Below are positions 4,445-5,304 of a stretch of DNA of 5,304 nt, piece by piece. Position 1 is the stretch's first letter. Every line of letters starts with the position of its first letter. Made by a program: the position numbers and the translations under genes. A model generated the notes under the pieces. That model was not told where the DNA came from, made no database searches, and was given only the letters and a program-made list of their open reading frames with translations. Source of the DNA: Patescibacteria group bacterium UBA1400 (GTDB taxonomy: Bacteria > Patescibacteriota > Microgenomatia > UBA1400); NCBI GenBank assembly GCA_002305125.1, contig DBQG01000013.1:50369-55672 (forward strand), written 5' to 3'.

Positions 4445-5304
4445 ATGGCAAAGAAACCAACCAAAACACAATCAAAAGCAAACCAAAAAGGACAAGTTCC
4501 TCAGCTGCAAAAAAAGTTTGAAATGAAGTTTAAGTTTGATCTTAAGAAAGCTTTAGTCTGGATTTTGATCGGCTTTCTGACTTTGTCTTTTATCTTCTCC
4601 CTTCAAGGTCCTAACCCTCAGGGAAACAAAGATCTTTCTACTGTTTTAAAAGACATAAAAGAAGAGAGGATAGAAAAAATAGAAGTTGAGGGAGACAGTA
4701 TTTACGCCACTTACAAAGATGATTCTGTTTATGCAGCCAGAAAAGAAACTAATCAGAGCTTTACTGAAATTTTAGAAAACTCCAATATAGATCCCAGTAC
4801 CATCAATTTCAATATTAAAGATCAAAGTATGCTTAAAGCCTGGGGCAGTATTTTAGAAATCCTGTTACCCGTTGTTTTAACCGGAATTATTTTTCTGTGG
4901 ATTTTCAGACAAGCCAGGGGAGCTCAGGATAGTATTTTTTCCTTTGGTAAATCCAAAGCCAAGCTTTTTTCCAAAGGCAAACAGTCGGTTAAATTTGCTG
5001 ATGTCGGTGATGTTAAAGAGGCTAAGGAGGAACTGGTGGAAATAGTGGACTTTTTAAAACATCCCAAAAAATACCGGGCCTTGGGCGCCAGAACTCCAAA
5101 GGGAGTAATTTTGGTCGGACCGGCCGGAACCGGAAAAACCATGCTTGCTAAGGCTGTGGCCGGAGAAGCCAATGTGCCTTTTTTCTCTATGGCAGGTTCT
5201 GAGTTTATGGAGATGCTTGTTGGTGTCGGAGCCTCCCGGGTAAGAGATCTTTTTTCCAATGCTAAAAAAGCAGCACCTTCCATTATCTTTATTGATGAGA
5301 TTGA
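4445..5304 (+). CDS. ftsH: ATP-dependent zinc metalloprotease FtsH, N-terminal part
   Basis: FtsH is a membrane-anchored hexameric AAA+ protease that degrades misfolded membrane proteins and short-lived regulators. Only the first 286 residues are in the window. A basic N-terminal tail (1-35) leads to TM1 (about 37-54). A short extracytoplasmic domain (about 55-133) and TM2 (about 136-154) follow. The AAA+ domain opens with VKFADVGDVKEAKEEL (182-197). Walker A is GPAGTGKT (225-232), and Walker B begins at IIFIDEI (280-286) at the window edge. The SRH arginine fingers and the HEXXH zinc site would lie beyond the edge. Two departures from the usual sequence are Ala at the second Pro of GPPGTGKT (residue 227) and Leu258 in the pore loop, where FtsH usually has an aromatic residue (MFVG, here MLVG). 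No Shine-Dalgarno precedes the ATG; the upstream stretch is T-rich. The identification is secure. Confidence 0.95.
   Translation, partial: MAKKPTKTQSKANQKGQVPQLQKKFEMKFKFDLKKALVWILIGFLTLSFIFSLQGPNPQGNKDLSTVLKDIKEERIEKIEVEGDSIYATYKDDSVYAARKETNQSFTEILENSNIDPSTINFNIKDQSMLKAWGSILEILLPVVLTGIIFLWIFRQARGAQDSIFSFGKSKAKLFSKGKQSVKFADVGDVKEAKEELVEIVDFLKHPKKYRALGARTPKGVILVGPAGTGKTMLAKAVAGEANVPFFSMAGSEFMEMLVGVGASRVRDLFSNAKKAAPSIIFIDEI

Noticed and set aside
4924..5283. 119-codon frame on the minus strand
   Set aside because: It is antisense to the conserved FtsH AAA+ domain and its translation shows no recognisable domain.

Overview
The window is an AT-rich bacterial segment with every convincing gene on the + strand: a 62-residue hypothetical protein, trpS (tryptophanyl-tRNA synthetase), trpB (tryptophan synthase beta chain), an MFS transporter, and the 5' part of ftsH, which runs off the right edge. 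Low GC, compact genes and the unusual trpS-trpB pairing with no other trp genes suggest a Patescibacteria/CPR-type genome. A Firmicute-like source is the main alternative, because T-box leaders are classically found there. This placement is inference and has not been tested by a search.

Layout. 1-213: small charged protein. 214-241: a strong sigma70-type promoter starting right after its stop codon. About 248-492: a T-box riboswitch with a complete antiterminator/terminator switch, specific for tRNA-Trp by its UGG specifier candidate and UGGC bulge. 520-1542: trpS. 1579-1690: a second, mechanistically different attenuator, made of a 16-residue leader peptide with tandem Trp codons followed by mutually exclusive antiterminator and terminator hairpins. 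1723-2913: trpB. 2942-2972: a strong intrinsic terminator closing the unit. 3060-4322: MFS transporter, probably from its own promoter. 4370-4378: extended -10 promoter. 4445-5304: ftsH, N-terminal 286 residues.

How it works together. trpS and trpB look like one transcription unit that senses tryptophan twice. The T-box reads uncharged tRNA-Trp directly, and the trpL-type leader reads slow translation of Trp codons by the ribosome. No convincing promoter is visible between trpS and trpB, so trpB transcripts must probably pass both gates. trpB has no trpA next to it and is followed at once by a terminator, which fits an orphan TrpB that may make tryptophan from scavenged indole and serine. The most noteworthy features are the two different Trp attenuators in tandem and the apparently minimal Stem I of the T-box, where a kink-turn leads directly to a hairpin loop carrying UGG.
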